From NCBI RefSeq assembly GCF_003837865.1, contig NZ_RQIS01000012.1:1-64000 (forward strand): a stretch of DNA of 64,000 bases. The letters run 5' to 3'. The stretch comes from Paraburkholderia dinghuensis (GTDB taxonomy: Bacteria; Pseudomonadota; Gammaproteobacteria; Burkholderiales; Burkholderiaceae). A program made the translations under genes and the position numbers. Under the pieces are notes generated by a model that did not search any database, was not told the origin of the DNA, and saw only the letters and a program-made list of their open reading frames with translations. Below are positions 25,481 through 33,743 of the stretch, piece after piece. Within the stretch, counting starts at the first letter, position 1. Each line of letters opens with the position of its first letter.

Positions 25481-27325
25481 ATGGAACTGTCTTTCGTAAA
25501 GCTCTCTGCGAACCGCCCGCACGCCGCCGCACGGCGCCTGCCTGGTGCCACCGGCGCCCGTCGTCTCATCGGCGCGGCGGTGCTCGCGGCCTGGGCGTTG
25601 ACCACGTCGAGCGCGTATGCGCAGGATCCGGCCCTCGATACGGACGACACTTCCGTCTCGATGCCGGATGCATTCGGCCCCGCGACCGCGGACGAGAAGA
25701 AAGATGTGCCCAACATCGCGCTGTCGAGCCAGATCGTCTATCAGGTGCTCGCTGCCGAGATCGCGCTGCAGCGGGACCAGCCAGCGCCCGCTTTTCAGAC
25801 GTACCTCGAACTGGCGCGCGACACGCACGATCCTCGCATGGCACAGCGCGCGACCGAAATCGCGCTTGCCGCGCAGAGCCCGTCCGATGCACTGAACGCC
25901 GTCCAGCTCTGGCAGCAGTACGCACCCGATTCGGACCGCGCCGCGCAACTCGATGCGTCTCTGCTCATACTGTCCGGCCGCCCCGAAGACGCCCAGCCGC
26001 TGCTCGCGCGCGAACTGGCGAACGTTCCGGCGGAAAACCGCGGCGGAGCGATCGTTTCGCTGCAATTGCTGGTCTCGCGCGGCCCGAATCGCGCTGGCGG
26101 CCTGACGGTGTTGAAGGATCTGCTGAAGGACGACATGGAGCGCCCCGAGGCGCAACTCGCGATCGGCCGTCAGCAACTGCTCGCCGACGATCTGCCCGGC
26201 GCGCGCAAGTCGTTTGAAAAGGCGCTCTCGCTCAAGCCAGACTACCTGCCCGCAGCCCTGATGCTCACGCAGATGGGTCCGGATGAGCGCAAAGAAGGCA
26301 TCGCAGCGATCGAAAGTTATGTGCAGCGGAACCCGAAGTCGCGCGAAGGGCGACTCGCGCTCGCGCAGACGTACCTCGCGACCGAACGCCTCGACGACGC
26401 ACAAAAGCAGTTCGAGGTCTTGCACAAGGACAATCCGGGCGACCTGATGCCGCTGATGGCGCTCGCGCTCATCGGCGTGCAGCAGAAGAAGTACGACGTC
26501 GCGCAGAAGTATCTGGTGCAGTACACGCAGCTCGCGGACAAGACGCCGGGCGCGGACCCGGGCCAGGGCTACATCTACCTCGCGCAACTCGCGATCGAAC
26601 AAAAGGACGACGCCGCGGCGCAGAAGTGGCTCGACAAGATCGGCCCGAACAGCCAGCAGTACGTTCCGGCCCAGATCACGCACGCGCAGATGCTCGACAA
26701 GTCGGGTAAAACCGACGACGCGCGTCGTCTGCTGGCCAGCATCCAGACCGACGATCCGCGCGACCAGGCGGCGATCGCCCGCACGGACGCCTCGATCCTG
26801 TTCGACGCGAAGCGCTTTCCGGAGGCGGAAACGCGGCTCGCGAAGGCAGTAAGCGACTTCCCCGACGACCCCGACCTCACCTACGACTACGCGATGGCGG
26901 CTGAAAAGAACAGCCACTTCGACGTCATGGAAACGCAACTGCGCAAGCTCATCCAGACGCAACCCGACAATCCGCAGGCCTACAACGCACTCGGTTATTC
27001 GCTCGCGGACCGCAATCTGCGCCTGCAGGAAGCGGACAAGCTGGTGGAGAAGGCATCGTCGCTCGCACCCAACGACGCGTTCATCATGGACAGCGTGGGC
27101 TGGGTGAAGTACCGCCTCGGCAACAATGCCGACGCGATCAAGCTGCTGCGCAAGGCGTACAGCATGCAGCCGAACGCCGAAATTGGAGCGCACCTCGGCG
27201 AGGTGTTGTGGAAGAACGGCGATCAGGACGCCGCACGTGCGGCGTGGCGTGAGGCGCGCAAGCTCGAACCCGACAATGACACGCTCCTGAAGACGCTCAA
27301 GCGCCTCCAGGTAAACGATCTCTGA
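25481..27325 (+). CDS. Secreted tetratricopeptide-repeat protein
   Basis: A 614-residue TPR protein with an N-terminal signal: a basic stretch, the hydrophobic RLIGAAVLAAWALTT, and probable cleavage after SAYA near residue 47. The mature part is a long TPR superhelix; clear repeats include ARKSFEKALSLKPDYLPAAL, REGRLALAQTYLATERLDDA and the last pair at about 505-600 (AYNALGYSLADRNLRLQEAD). Similar proteins lie next to lolB in Burkholderiaceae; no specific partner is known, but a periplasmic or outer-membrane scaffold role is likely. A TACAAT -10-like hexamer is at 25450-25455. lolB follows after 10 bases. Confidence 0.85.
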   Translation: MELSFVKLSANRPHAAARRLPGATGARRLIGAAVLAAWALTTSSAYAQDPALDTDDTSVSMPDAFGPATADEKKDVPNIALSSQIVYQVLAAEIALQRDQPAPAFQTYLELARDTHDPRMAQRATEIALAAQSPSDALNAVQLWQQYAPDSDRAAQLDASLLILSGRPEDAQPLLARELANVPAENRGGAIVSLQLLVSRGPNRAGGLTVLKDLLKDDMERPEAQLAIGRQQLLADDLPGARKSFEKALSLKPDYLPAALMLTQMGPDERKEGIAAIESYVQRNPKSREGRLALAQTYLATERLDDAQKQFEVLHKDNPGDLMPLMALALIGVQQKKYDVAQKYLVQYTQLADKTPGADPGQGYIYLAQLAIEQKDDAAAQKWLDKIGPNSQQYVPAQITHAQMLDKSGKTDDARRLLASIQTDDPRDQAAIARTDASILFDAKRFPEAETRLAKAVSDFPDDPDLTYDYAMAAEKNSHFDVMETQLRKLIQTQPDNPQAYNALGYSLADRNLRLQEADKLVEKASSLAPNDAFIMDSVGWVKYRLGNNADAIKLLRKAYSMQPNAEIGAHLGEVLWKNGDQDAARAAWREARKLEPDNDTLLKTLKRLQVNDL

Positions 27326-27335
27326 TGTCCCGTTG

Positions 27336-27992
27336 ATGCCTGATTACCGTCAGATTTTGCGTCCCGCCGCTCCGGCTTCTCGTTGCGAGCACCTCGTGTG
27401 GCGCACGGCACTCGGCGTGGCGACGGCCGCACTGTTCGCGCTTGCGGGTTGCGCGACGCAGCCGCCACACGAGCCGTCCACTTCGAACGCCACGACTTCC
27501 CTCACCACGCAGACGACCCGCGCCTATCATGGCCGTTTCGCCGTGCAGTACGTCGACCGGTACGGCCAGGAGCGCAATGCTTACGGCAACTTCGACTGGC
27601 GCGAAACCGGCTCGACAGTGACGCTGCAACTGCTCAATCCGCTCGGGCAGACGCTCGCGATCGTGACGTCTTCGCCCGCGCAAGCGACGCTCGAATTGCC
27701 GAACCGGCAGCCGCTCACCGCCGACAACGTGTCGACGCTGATGCAGCAGGCGCTCGGTTTCGCGTTGCCGGTCGAGGGTCTGCGTTACTGGCTTCAGCCG
27801 TCTGTCGCGCCCACTTCCAGCGCGCAAACGACGGACGATCCGCAGAATCCGTCGCGTCTCGCGCAGATCGAACAGGATGGCTGGACCATCCACTACACGG
27901 CCTACGCCGACGCGCCCGCAACCGGCGTCAGGCTCCTCAACCTCAAGCGCGAAGACCCGCCGCTCCAGATCAAGCTCGTGCTCGACCAATGA
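27336..27992 (+). CDS. lolB: Outer-membrane lipoprotein LolB
   Basis: A 218-residue lipoprotein that accepts lipoproteins from LolA and inserts them into the outer membrane. The lipobox LAGC gives an acylated Cys39 after a 38-residue signal peptide. The mature domain has the LolB fold: a YHGRFAVQYVDR strand, the GNFDWRETGSTVTLQLLNPLGQTL strands, and a C-terminal LLNLKREDPPLQIKLVLDQ strand. The ATG at 27336 is adjacent to an in-frame TTG and is preferred. It is followed by ispE, the usual arrangement in Beta- and Gammaproteobacteria (lolB-ispE-prs). Confidence 0.93.
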   Translation: MPDYRQILRPAAPASRCEHLVWRTALGVATAALFALAGCATQPPHEPSTSNATTSLTTQTTRAYHGRFAVQYVDRYGQERNAYGNFDWRETGSTVTLQLLNPLGQTLAIVTSSPAQATLELPNRQPLTADNVSTLMQQALGFALPVEGLRYWLQPSVAPTSSAQTTDDPQNPSRLAQIEQDGWTIHYTAYADAPATGVRLLNLKREDPPLQIKLVLDQ

Positions 27993-28020
27993 ACGGGTCG
28001 GGTACGTCACACGCATCATG

Positions 28021-28914
28021 ATGACCGAAACTCAAGACTCGCTGCGCGGCTGCCTCGCGCCCGCGAAACTCAATCTTTTTCTGCACATCACGGGCCGCCG
28101 CGCCGACGGCTACCACAACCTGCAGACCGTGTTCCAACTGCTCGACTGGGGCGACACGCTGCACTTCAAGCGTCGCAACGATGGTCGCATCACGCGCACG
28201 ACTGCGGTCGAAGGTGTCAGCGCCGAACAGGACCTCACCGTTCGCGCGGCAACGCTGCTCAAGCAGCACACCGGCACGCAGGAGGGCGTCGAAATCGACA
28301 TCGAAAAGCGTCTGCCGATGGGTGCGGGTCTCGGCGGCGGCAGTTCCGACGCGGCAACGACGCTGCTTGCGCTCAACCGCCTGTGGAAACTTCACCTCAC
28401 GCGCGACGAACTGCAGTCGCTCGCGCTGAAACTTGGCGCCGACGTACCGTTCTTCGTGTTCGGGAAAAATGCGTTTGCGGAGGGTGTCGGAGAAGCGCTC
28501 GAGGCTGTACAATTGCCCCCGCGTCATTTTCTGGTGGTGACGCCGCAGGTACATGTTCCAACCGCCGCGGTTTTTTGCGAAAAATCGTTGACAAGGGACA
28601 CGAAGCCCTGCACAATTGCAGTCTTTCTTGCGCAGCAAGCAACGCAGAAGGGTTGGCCGGAAAGCTTCGGTCAAAACGACATGCAAGCGGTTGTCGCAGA
28701 GAAATACGCGGAAGTAGCGCAGGTGCTTCGATGGTTTGACCAGAATGTCGAATGCGTCGTGCCAGCGCGGATGACCGGATCGGGCGCGAGTGTTTTTGCA
28801 GCGTTTTCGAGTCGGGCCGAAGCAGAAGCGGCGCAAGCCAAACTGCCGGAGTCCTGGCGAAGCGCAGTGACATCGAGTCTGGATACCCATCCACTCTTCG
28901 CTTTCGCGGCATAG
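28021..28914 (+). CDS. ispE: 4-diphosphocytidyl-2-C-methyl-D-erythritol kinase
   Basis: A 297-residue GHMP kinase of the MEP isoprenoid pathway. N-terminal APAKLNLFLHITGRRADGYH and the ATP loop PMGAGLGGGSSDAATTL (about residues 98-114) are diagnostic; the C-terminal motif is RMTGSGASVFAAF. Two ATG codons are adjacent (28018 and 28021); I use the second, with a one-residue uncertainty. It lies 28 bases after lolB and upstream of tRNA-Gln and prs. Confidence 0.96.
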   Translation: MTETQDSLRGCLAPAKLNLFLHITGRRADGYHNLQTVFQLLDWGDTLHFKRRNDGRITRTTAVEGVSAEQDLTVRAATLLKQHTGTQEGVEIDIEKRLPMGAGLGGGSSDAATTLLALNRLWKLHLTRDELQSLALKLGADVPFFVFGKNAFAEGVGEALEAVQLPPRHFLVVTPQVHVPTAAVFCEKSLTRDTKPCTIAVFLAQQATQKGWPESFGQNDMQAVVAEKYAEVAQVLRWFDQNVECVVPARMTGSGASVFAAFSSRAEAEAAQAKLPESWRSAVTSSLDTHPLFAFAA

Positions 28915-28967
28915 TTTTAGCGTCGCTGGACGGCCCTACCCGGACAGCTGCGCACAAAGTTGAGTGT

Positions 28968-29044
28968 AGGGGAGTCGCCAAGTTGGTTAAGGCACCGGAT
29001 TTTGATTCCGGCATGCGAGGGTTCGAGTCCTTCCTCCCCTGCCA
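28968..29044 (+). tRNA. tRNA-Gln (UUG)
   Basis: A 77-base cloverleaf with encoded CCA. Acceptor stem AGGGGAG pairs with CTCCCCT; the D-arm is GCC-loop-GGC. The anticodon stem is CCGGA/TCCGG with loop TTTTGAT, so the anticodon is TTG, reading CAA. The T arm is GAGGG-TTCGAGT-CCTTC. It lies between ispE and prs on the same strand, a common position in this group. Confidence 0.97.
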
Positions 29045-29127
29045 AAGATTTCTGCAGAAACGCCTGCAGTAATTCTCGTAGTTACTCTTGTAGTTCCTCT
29101 CGTCCCCAAGTCCGCAGCAGGTGCATG

Positions 29128-30084
29128 ATGAGCAGCCATGACGGCCTGATGGTTTTTACTGGCAACGCAAATCCCGCGCTTGCACAGGAAGTCGTCAAGA
29201 TCCTCGGTATTCCCCTCGGCAAGGCTATGGTTAGCCGTTTCTCCGACGGTGAAATCCAGGTCGAAATCCAGGAAAACGTGCGCGGCAAGGACGTCTTCGT
29301 CCTGCAATCGACGTGCGCGCCGACCAACGACAACCTGATGGAACTGATGATCATGGTCGATGCGCTCAAGCGCGCATCCGCAGGCCGGATCACCGCCGCC
29401 ATCCCCTACTTCGGCTACGCCCGTCAGGACCGCCGCCCGCGTTCGGCGCGCGTCGCCATCTCGGCGAAGGTCGTGGCGAACATGCTGGAAATCGCCGGCG
29501 TCGAGCGGATCATCACGATGGATCTGCACGCCGACCAGATTCAGGGCTTCTTCGACATCCCCGTCGACAACATCTACGCCACGCCTGTGCTGCTCGGCGA
29601 TCTGCGCAAGCAGAACTACGAGAACCTGCTGGTCGTGTCGCCGGACGTTGGCGGCGTGGTGCGCGCACGTGCGCTCGCCAAGCAACTCAACTGCGATCTC
29701 GCGATCATCGACAAGCGTCGTCCGAAGGCGAACGTCGCCGAAGTGATGAACATCATCGGTGAAGTCGAAGGCCGCACCTGCGTGATCATGGACGACATGG
29801 TCGACACCGCCGGCACGCTCTGCAAAGCCGCGCAAGTGCTGAAAGAACGCGGCGCGAAGAAGGTGTTCGCTTACGCCACGCACCCGGTTCTCTCGGGTGG
29901 CGCGGGCGAGCGTATCGCCGCTTCGGCGCTCGACGAACTCGTCGTCACCGACACCATTCCGCTCGGCTCCGAGGCACGTTCGTGCGCGAAGATCCGCTCG
30001 CTGTCGAGCGCCGGACTGCTGGCCGAAACGTTCTCGCGTATCCGTCGCGGTGACTCGGTGATGTCGCTCTTCGCAGAAAGCTAA
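29128..30084 (+). CDS. prs: Ribose-phosphate pyrophosphokinase
   Basis: A 318-residue PRPP synthetase (class I) feeding purine, pyrimidine, histidine and tryptophan synthesis. The ATP/ribose-5-P motifs FSDGEIQVEIQENVRGKDVF and YFGYARQDRRPRSARV are intact, as are the DLHADQIQGFF segment and the PRPP loop VIMDDMVDTAGTL. Two ATGs adjoin (29125, 29128); the second gives the usual MSSHDGLMVFTGNANP. It is followed by a series of hairpins and rplY. Confidence 0.97.
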   Translation: MSSHDGLMVFTGNANPALAQEVVKILGIPLGKAMVSRFSDGEIQVEIQENVRGKDVFVLQSTCAPTNDNLMELMIMVDALKRASAGRITAAIPYFGYARQDRRPRSARVAISAKVVANMLEIAGVERIITMDLHADQIQGFFDIPVDNIYATPVLLGDLRKQNYENLLVVSPDVGGVVRARALAKQLNCDLAIIDKRRPKANVAEVMNIIGEVEGRTCVIMDDMVDTAGTLCKAAQVLKERGAKKVFAYATHPVLSGGAGERIAASALDELVVTDTIPLGSEARSCAKIRSLSSAGLLAETFSRIRRGDSVMSLFAES

Positions 30085-30092
30085 AGAGATTC

Positions 30093-30134
30093 GCGCCTGG
30101 GCGCGGCATTCGCAAGGATGCCGCGCCCAGGCGC
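30093..30134. repeat. 17-bp perfect inverted repeat after prs
   Basis: A left arm at 30093-30109 beginning GCGCCTGGGCGCGG and its exact complement at 30118-30134 flank an 8-base loop, just after the prs stop. This very stable stem lacks a T run. It may stabilise the prs 3' end or pause polymerase. Confidence 0.8.
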
Positions 30135-30138
30135 AATT

Positions 30139-30164
30139 AGCGCAAACGAACGAAGGTTTGCGCT
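30139..30164. repeat. 9-bp inverted repeat in the prs-rplY gap
   Basis: AGCGCAAAC (30139-30147) and GTTTGCGCT (30156-30164) form a second hairpin 4 bases after the larger one. Confidence 0.7.
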
Positions 30165-30173
30165 CTATCGCAG

Positions 30174-30213
30174 GGGGCCTTCAGGCGAAAAATTGCCGAA
30201 AAGGCCCCGTTTT
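30174..30213 (+). promoter_or_regulatory. Terminator-like hairpin in the rplY leader
   Basis: GGGGCCTT (30174-30181) pairs with AAGGCCCC (30201-30208), followed by GTTTT, ending 34 bases before the rplY ATG. Transcription from prs or any upstream promoter must pass it, so it may be a weak terminator or an attenuator for rplY. Confidence 0.5.
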
Positions 30214-30247
30214 ACTGCCTGGTCGCGGGCAGTGCATTGGAGAAAAT

Positions 30248-30853
30248 ATGAAAGTCATCGCTTTCGAGCGTAACCTGCAAGGTACGGGTGCGAGCCGCCG
30301 CCTGCGCAATGCTGGCAAGACCCCTGGCATCGTTTACGGTGTCGGCGCCGAGCCGCAGCTGATCGAAGTCGATCACAACGCGCTTTGGCACGCCCTGAAG
30401 AAGGAAGCCTTCCACTCGTCGATCCTCGACCTTGAAGTGGCCGGCAAGTCGCAGCAAGTGCTGCTGCGCGACGTGCAATACCACCCGTTCCGTCAGCTCG
30501 TGCTGCACGTGGACTTCCAGCGTGTCGATCCGAGCAAGAAGATCCACACGAAGGTGCCACTGCACTTCATGAACCAGGAAACGAACCCGGCCGTCAAGCT
30601 GTCGGGCGCGATCATTTCGCACGTCCTGAACGAAATCGAAGTTGTGTGCCTGCCGGGCGCGCTGCCCGAATTCGTCGAAGTTGACCTCGCGAAGATCGAA
30701 GCTGGTCAGACGCTGCACGCCAAGGACATCGCACTGCCCGCCGGCGTGACGCTCGTCGCTCACGTTGAAGTGGAAAACCCGGTGGTCGCTTCGGCGACGG
30801 TTCCGGCCGGTGCCGTGGCGGCAGCCGAAGGCGAAGAAGCAGCAGCCGAGTAA
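30248..30853 (+). CDS. rplY: 50S ribosomal protein L25/general stress protein Ctc
   Basis: A 201-residue long-form L25 (TL5/Ctc type) that binds 5S rRNA. Residues 1-95 form the 5S-binding domain (MKVIAFERNLQGTGASRRLR, FQRVDPSKKIHTKVPLHF), and residues about 96-185 the C-terminal beta domain. The tail is Ala/Glu-rich. TGGAG sits 5 bases before the ATG. It follows prs after a 163-base structured gap and precedes pth, the usual prs-rplY-pth order. Confidence 0.95.
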   Translation: MKVIAFERNLQGTGASRRLRNAGKTPGIVYGVGAEPQLIEVDHNALWHALKKEAFHSSILDLEVAGKSQQVLLRDVQYHPFRQLVLHVDFQRVDPSKKIHTKVPLHFMNQETNPAVKLSGAIISHVLNEIEVVCLPGALPEFVEVDLAKIEAGQTLHAKDIALPAGVTLVAHVEVENPVVASATVPAGAVAAAEGEEAAAE

Positions 30854-30908
30854 GCTGCGGCACACAAGCCGATATCCTCTCGATCCGTTTCAATGAAACG
30901 GTCGACGT

Positions 30909-30943
30909 AACCCGCCGCGGTTCCACCTCGGCGGGTTTTTTTT
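30909..30943 (+). terminator. Intrinsic terminator after rplY
   Basis: AACCCGCCG (30909-30917) pairs with CGGCGGGTT (30929-30937), followed by a long T run. It ends the prs-rplY transcript before pth. Confidence 0.9.
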
Positions 30944-31007
30944 CGTGTTCTTTCCGTGCGGTATGCACGCATTCTTGCGCGCATTTCTGCATATCGGGCA
31001 ACCGCAC

Positions 31008-31610
31008 ATGATCAAGTTGATCGTCGGACTCGGCAATCCCGGCGCCGAATACACCGCGACGCGCCACAACGCCGGCTTCTGGTTCGTGGACCAGCTCGCG
31101 CGCGAAGCCGGCACGTCGCTGCGCGACGAGCGGCGCTTCCACGGCCATTACGCGAAGGCGCGGCTCTACGGCGAGGAAGTGCATCTGCTCGAGCCGCAGA
31201 CCTACATGAACCGGTCGGGCCAGTCGGTCGTCGCGCTTGCACACTTTTTCAAGATCCTGCCCGATGAGATTCTCGTCGCGCACGACGAACTCGACCTGCC
31301 GCCCGGTGCCGTCAAGCTCAAGCTCGGCGGCGGTAGTGGTGGCCACAACGGTCTGAAGGACATTTCCGCGCATCTGTCGACGCAGCAGTACTGGCGGCTT
31401 CGAATCGGCATCGGGCATCCGCGCGACCTGATTCCCGAAAGCGCGCGTGCGGGCGCAAAGCCCGACGTCGCGAACTTCGTGCTCAAGCCGCCGCGCAAAG
31501 AAGAGCAGGATGTGGTCGACGCGTCGATCGAACGCGCGCTCGCCGTGATGCCGACGTTCGTGAAGGGCGAAACCGAACGCGCAGTGATGCTGCTGCATCG
31601 CAATGGTTAA
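31008..31610 (+). CDS. pth: Peptidyl-tRNA hydrolase
   Basis: A 200-residue esterase that recycles tRNA from peptidyl-tRNA. The catalytic His lies in YTATRHNAGFWF (about residue 20); other conserved segments are TYMNRSGQSV, HDELDLPPGAVKLKLGG and GGHNGLKDI. The ATG at 31008 (MIKLIVGLGNPG) is the family start; in-frame codons upstream overlap the terminator. hisC follows 12 bases later. Confidence 0.96.
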   Translation: MIKLIVGLGNPGAEYTATRHNAGFWFVDQLAREAGTSLRDERRFHGHYAKARLYGEEVHLLEPQTYMNRSGQSVVALAHFFKILPDEILVAHDELDLPPGAVKLKLGGGSGGHNGLKDISAHLSTQQYWRLRIGIGHPRDLIPESARAGAKPDVANFVLKPPRKEEQDVVDASIERALAVMPTFVKGETERAVMLLHRNG

Positions 31611-31622
31611 TGGGAGAGTGTC

Positions 31623-32690
31623 TTGAGTCGTTACTGGAGTGACATCGTCCACCGTCTCGTGCCGTACGTGCCGGGCGAACAACCCGCGCTCGCGAAGCCG
31701 GTGAAACTCAACACCAACGAGAATCCGTACCCGCCGTCGCCGCGCGTGGTGGAGGCGATTCGCGCGGAACTCGGCGACCACGGCGAATCGCTGCGTCGCT
31801 ATCCCGATCCGGTGTCGAAGCGGCTGCGTGCAGCCGTTGCCGCGCATCATGGACTGAACACCGATCAGGTATTCGTCGGCAACGGCTCCGACGAGGTGCT
31901 CGCGCACGCGTTCCAGGCGCTGCTCAAGCACGACTTGCCGCTCCTCTTTCCCGACATCACCTACAGCTTCTACCCGACTTACGCACGGCTCTACGACGTG
32001 CAGTACCGTACCGTGCCGCTCGACGATGCTTTCGCGATCCGCATCGAGGACTACGCGCAGCCGAACGGCGGCGTGATTTTCCCGAACCCGAACGCGCCGA
32101 CCGGCCACGCACTGCCGCTCGCACAGATAGAAAAGCTCGTCGCCGCGAATACGGAATCGGTGGTTGTGATCGACGAGGCCTATGTCGATTTCGGCGCCGA
32201 ATCGGCGATCGCGCTGATCGACCGCTATCCGAACCTGCTCGTCGTGCACACGACGTCGAAGTCGCGCTCGCTCGCGGGCATGCGCGTAGGTTTCGCGTTC
32301 GGTCACGCCGATCTGATCGACGCCCTCAACCGCGTGAAGGACAGCTTCAATTCGTATCCGCTAGACCGTCTGGCGCAAGCGGCCGCGACGGCCGCGTATG
32401 AAGACGCCGACTGGCTGCGCACGACCAGCTCACGCGTGATGGCGAGCCGCGAAAAGCTCACGGCCGCGCTTGTGCAATTGGGCTTCGAAGTCGTGCCATC
32501 GGCGGCGAACTTTGTGTTCGCGCGCCATCCGCAGCATGACGCGGTGCTCATCAGCACGAAGCTCCGTGAGCAGGAGATCTTCGTGCGGCACTTCAACGCA
32601 CCGCGTGTGAACCAGCATTTGCGCATCTCGATCGGTACCGACGCCGAATGCGACACACTCGTCGCAGCGCTAAAGGACATCGTGAAATAG
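31623..32690 (+). CDS. hisC: Histidinol-phosphate aminotransferase
   Basis: A 355-residue PLP enzyme of histidine synthesis (class I/II fold). N-terminal KLNTNENPYPPSP, GNGSDEVLAHAFQALL, PNPNAPTGH, DEAYVDF and the PLP-lysine segment TSKSRSLAGMRVGFA are all present. The start codon is TTG at 31623, preceded by GGGAGAG; no ATG exists in this frame before the conserved domain. It sits apart from the main his operon, so it is probably a HisC1/HisC2 paralogue. Confidence 0.93.
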   Translation: MSRYWSDIVHRLVPYVPGEQPALAKPVKLNTNENPYPPSPRVVEAIRAELGDHGESLRRYPDPVSKRLRAAVAAHHGLNTDQVFVGNGSDEVLAHAFQALLKHDLPLLFPDITYSFYPTYARLYDVQYRTVPLDDAFAIRIEDYAQPNGGVIFPNPNAPTGHALPLAQIEKLVAANTESVVVIDEAYVDFGAESAIALIDRYPNLLVVHTTSKSRSLAGMRVGFAFGHADLIDALNRVKDSFNSYPLDRLAQAAATAAYEDADWLRTTSSRVMASREKLTAALVQLGFEVVPSAANFVFARHPQHDAVLISTKLREQEIFVRHFNAPRVNQHLRISIGTDAECDTLVAALKDIVK

Positions 32691-32712
32691 CGTGCCCGCT
32701 GCATGCATGGCC

Positions 32713-32743
32713 AAAAAAAAACGCGCCCATGGGCGCGTTTTTT
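32713..32743. terminator. Bidirectional terminator between hisC and the ferredoxin gene
   Basis: AAAACGCGCCC and GGGCGCGTTTT form a tight stem around a 2-base AT centre, with A and T runs on both sides. It serves the convergent hisC and ferredoxin genes. Confidence 0.9.
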
Positions 32744-32765
32744 ATACCGCACGCGAAGACGCTGT

Positions 32766-33023
32766 TCAGCCCTTCTTCGCCGCCATGAGCGCGTGATACT
32801 TCTGCATCAACTGCTCGGGCGATTCGAGGTGCTCAGGATCGCGCGGGATGCACTCCACCGGACACACCTGGATGCACTGCGGTTCACCGTAGTGGCCGAC
32901 ACACTCAGTACATTTGTCCGGATCGATCACGTAGATTTCCGGGCCCATCGAAATCGCGTCGTTCGGGCACTCGGGCTCGCAGACGTCGCAATTGATGCAC
33001 TCGTCGGTAATCATCAGGGCCAT
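32766..33023 (-). CDS. YfhL-type 2[4Fe-4S] ferredoxin
   Basis: An 85-residue small electron carrier with two cluster-binding sets: CINCDVCEPECP near the N-terminus, and CTECVGHYGEPQCIQVCP, where the extended spacing between the second and third Cys is typical of YfhL/Allochromatium-type ferredoxins. The partner is unknown. It is 88 bases downstream of coaD on the same strand and may be co-transcribed with coaD and rsmD. Confidence 0.93.
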   Translation of the reverse strand: MALMITDECINCDVCEPECPNDAISMGPEIYVIDPDKCTECVGHYGEPQCIQVCPVECIPRDPEHLESPEQLMQKYHALMAAKKG

Positions 33024-33111
33024 GCTTTTCTCACTTCATGCCGGCTCGGGGCCGACGTCGTTGCTGAGCCCTTAAGTTTACGCGGGTTTGCATCGACGCG
33101 CTGTCGGACCC

Positions 33112-33606
33112 TCACGCGCGCGGGGCTAATCCCGAAACCTTGTCCCGCAAACGCTTTTCCACCGACGGGAACACGAATTTGCTCACGTCGCCACCCAACT
33201 GGGCGATTTCTCGCACGATAGTGCCGGAAATGAACTGATATTGATCCGAAGGCGTCATGAACATCGTCTCGACGTCGGGCAACAGATAGCGGTTCATACC
33301 CGCCATCTGGAACTCGTATTCGAAATCCGATACCGCGCGCAGACCCCGAACGATCACGCGCGCGTTGTTGCTGCGCACGAAATCCTTCAGCAACCCCTTG
33401 AAGCTCATCACCTGCACGTTCGCGTAGTGGCCGAGAACCTCGTGGGCAATATCGAGCCGCTCTTCAAGCGTGAAGAAGGGCTTCTTGTTGCGGCTGTCGG
33501 CGACGCCTACCACCAGCGTGTCGAAGATGCTCGACGCACGCCGCACGAGATCTTCATGACCGCGCGTGAGCGGATCGAAGGTACCGGGGTACACGGCGAC
33601 TACCAT
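33112..33606 (-). CDS. coaD: Phosphopantetheine adenylyltransferase
   Basis: A 164-residue nucleotidyltransferase converting 4'-phosphopantetheine to dephospho-CoA. The nucleotide-binding T/HxGH motif is in YPGTFDPLTRGHEDL at the N-terminus, and the C-terminal ISGTIVREIAQLGGD holds the second ATP contact. AGGAG precedes the ATG at 33606; an in-frame start 11 codons upstream is less likely. It follows rsmD, a very common pairing. Confidence 0.97.
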   Translation of the reverse strand: MVVAVYPGTFDPLTRGHEDLVRRASSIFDTLVVGVADSRNKKPFFTLEERLDIAHEVLGHYANVQVMSFKGLLKDFVRSNNARVIVRGLRAVSDFEYEFQMAGMNRYLLPDVETMFMTPSDQYQFISGTIVREIAQLGGDVSKFVFPSVEKRLRDKVSGLAPRA

Positions 33607-33743
33607 GAGGCTTCTCCTCTCAACATAAATGGGGCGCAATACATTGATACGCTGCCGGATCGCTCCGTTCGTGCGCGCCGCGATGCTGGCGCACGGACTT
33701 GCCTCGCGATGAGTCCGCCCGCCGCTTCGCTATCGAACGCGCA

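Noticed and set aside
24539..27193. An 884-codon minus-strand frame covering mutM and the region opposite the TPR gene
   Set aside because: Only the first 276 codons from 25369 are mutM. The upstream part is an antisense shadow typical of high-GC DNA, and the plus-strand TPR protein has clear repeats and a signal peptide.
30612..32306. A 564-codon minus-strand frame opposite rplY, pth and hisC
   Set aside because: All three plus-strand genes are intact and canonical; the antisense product has no recognisable domain.
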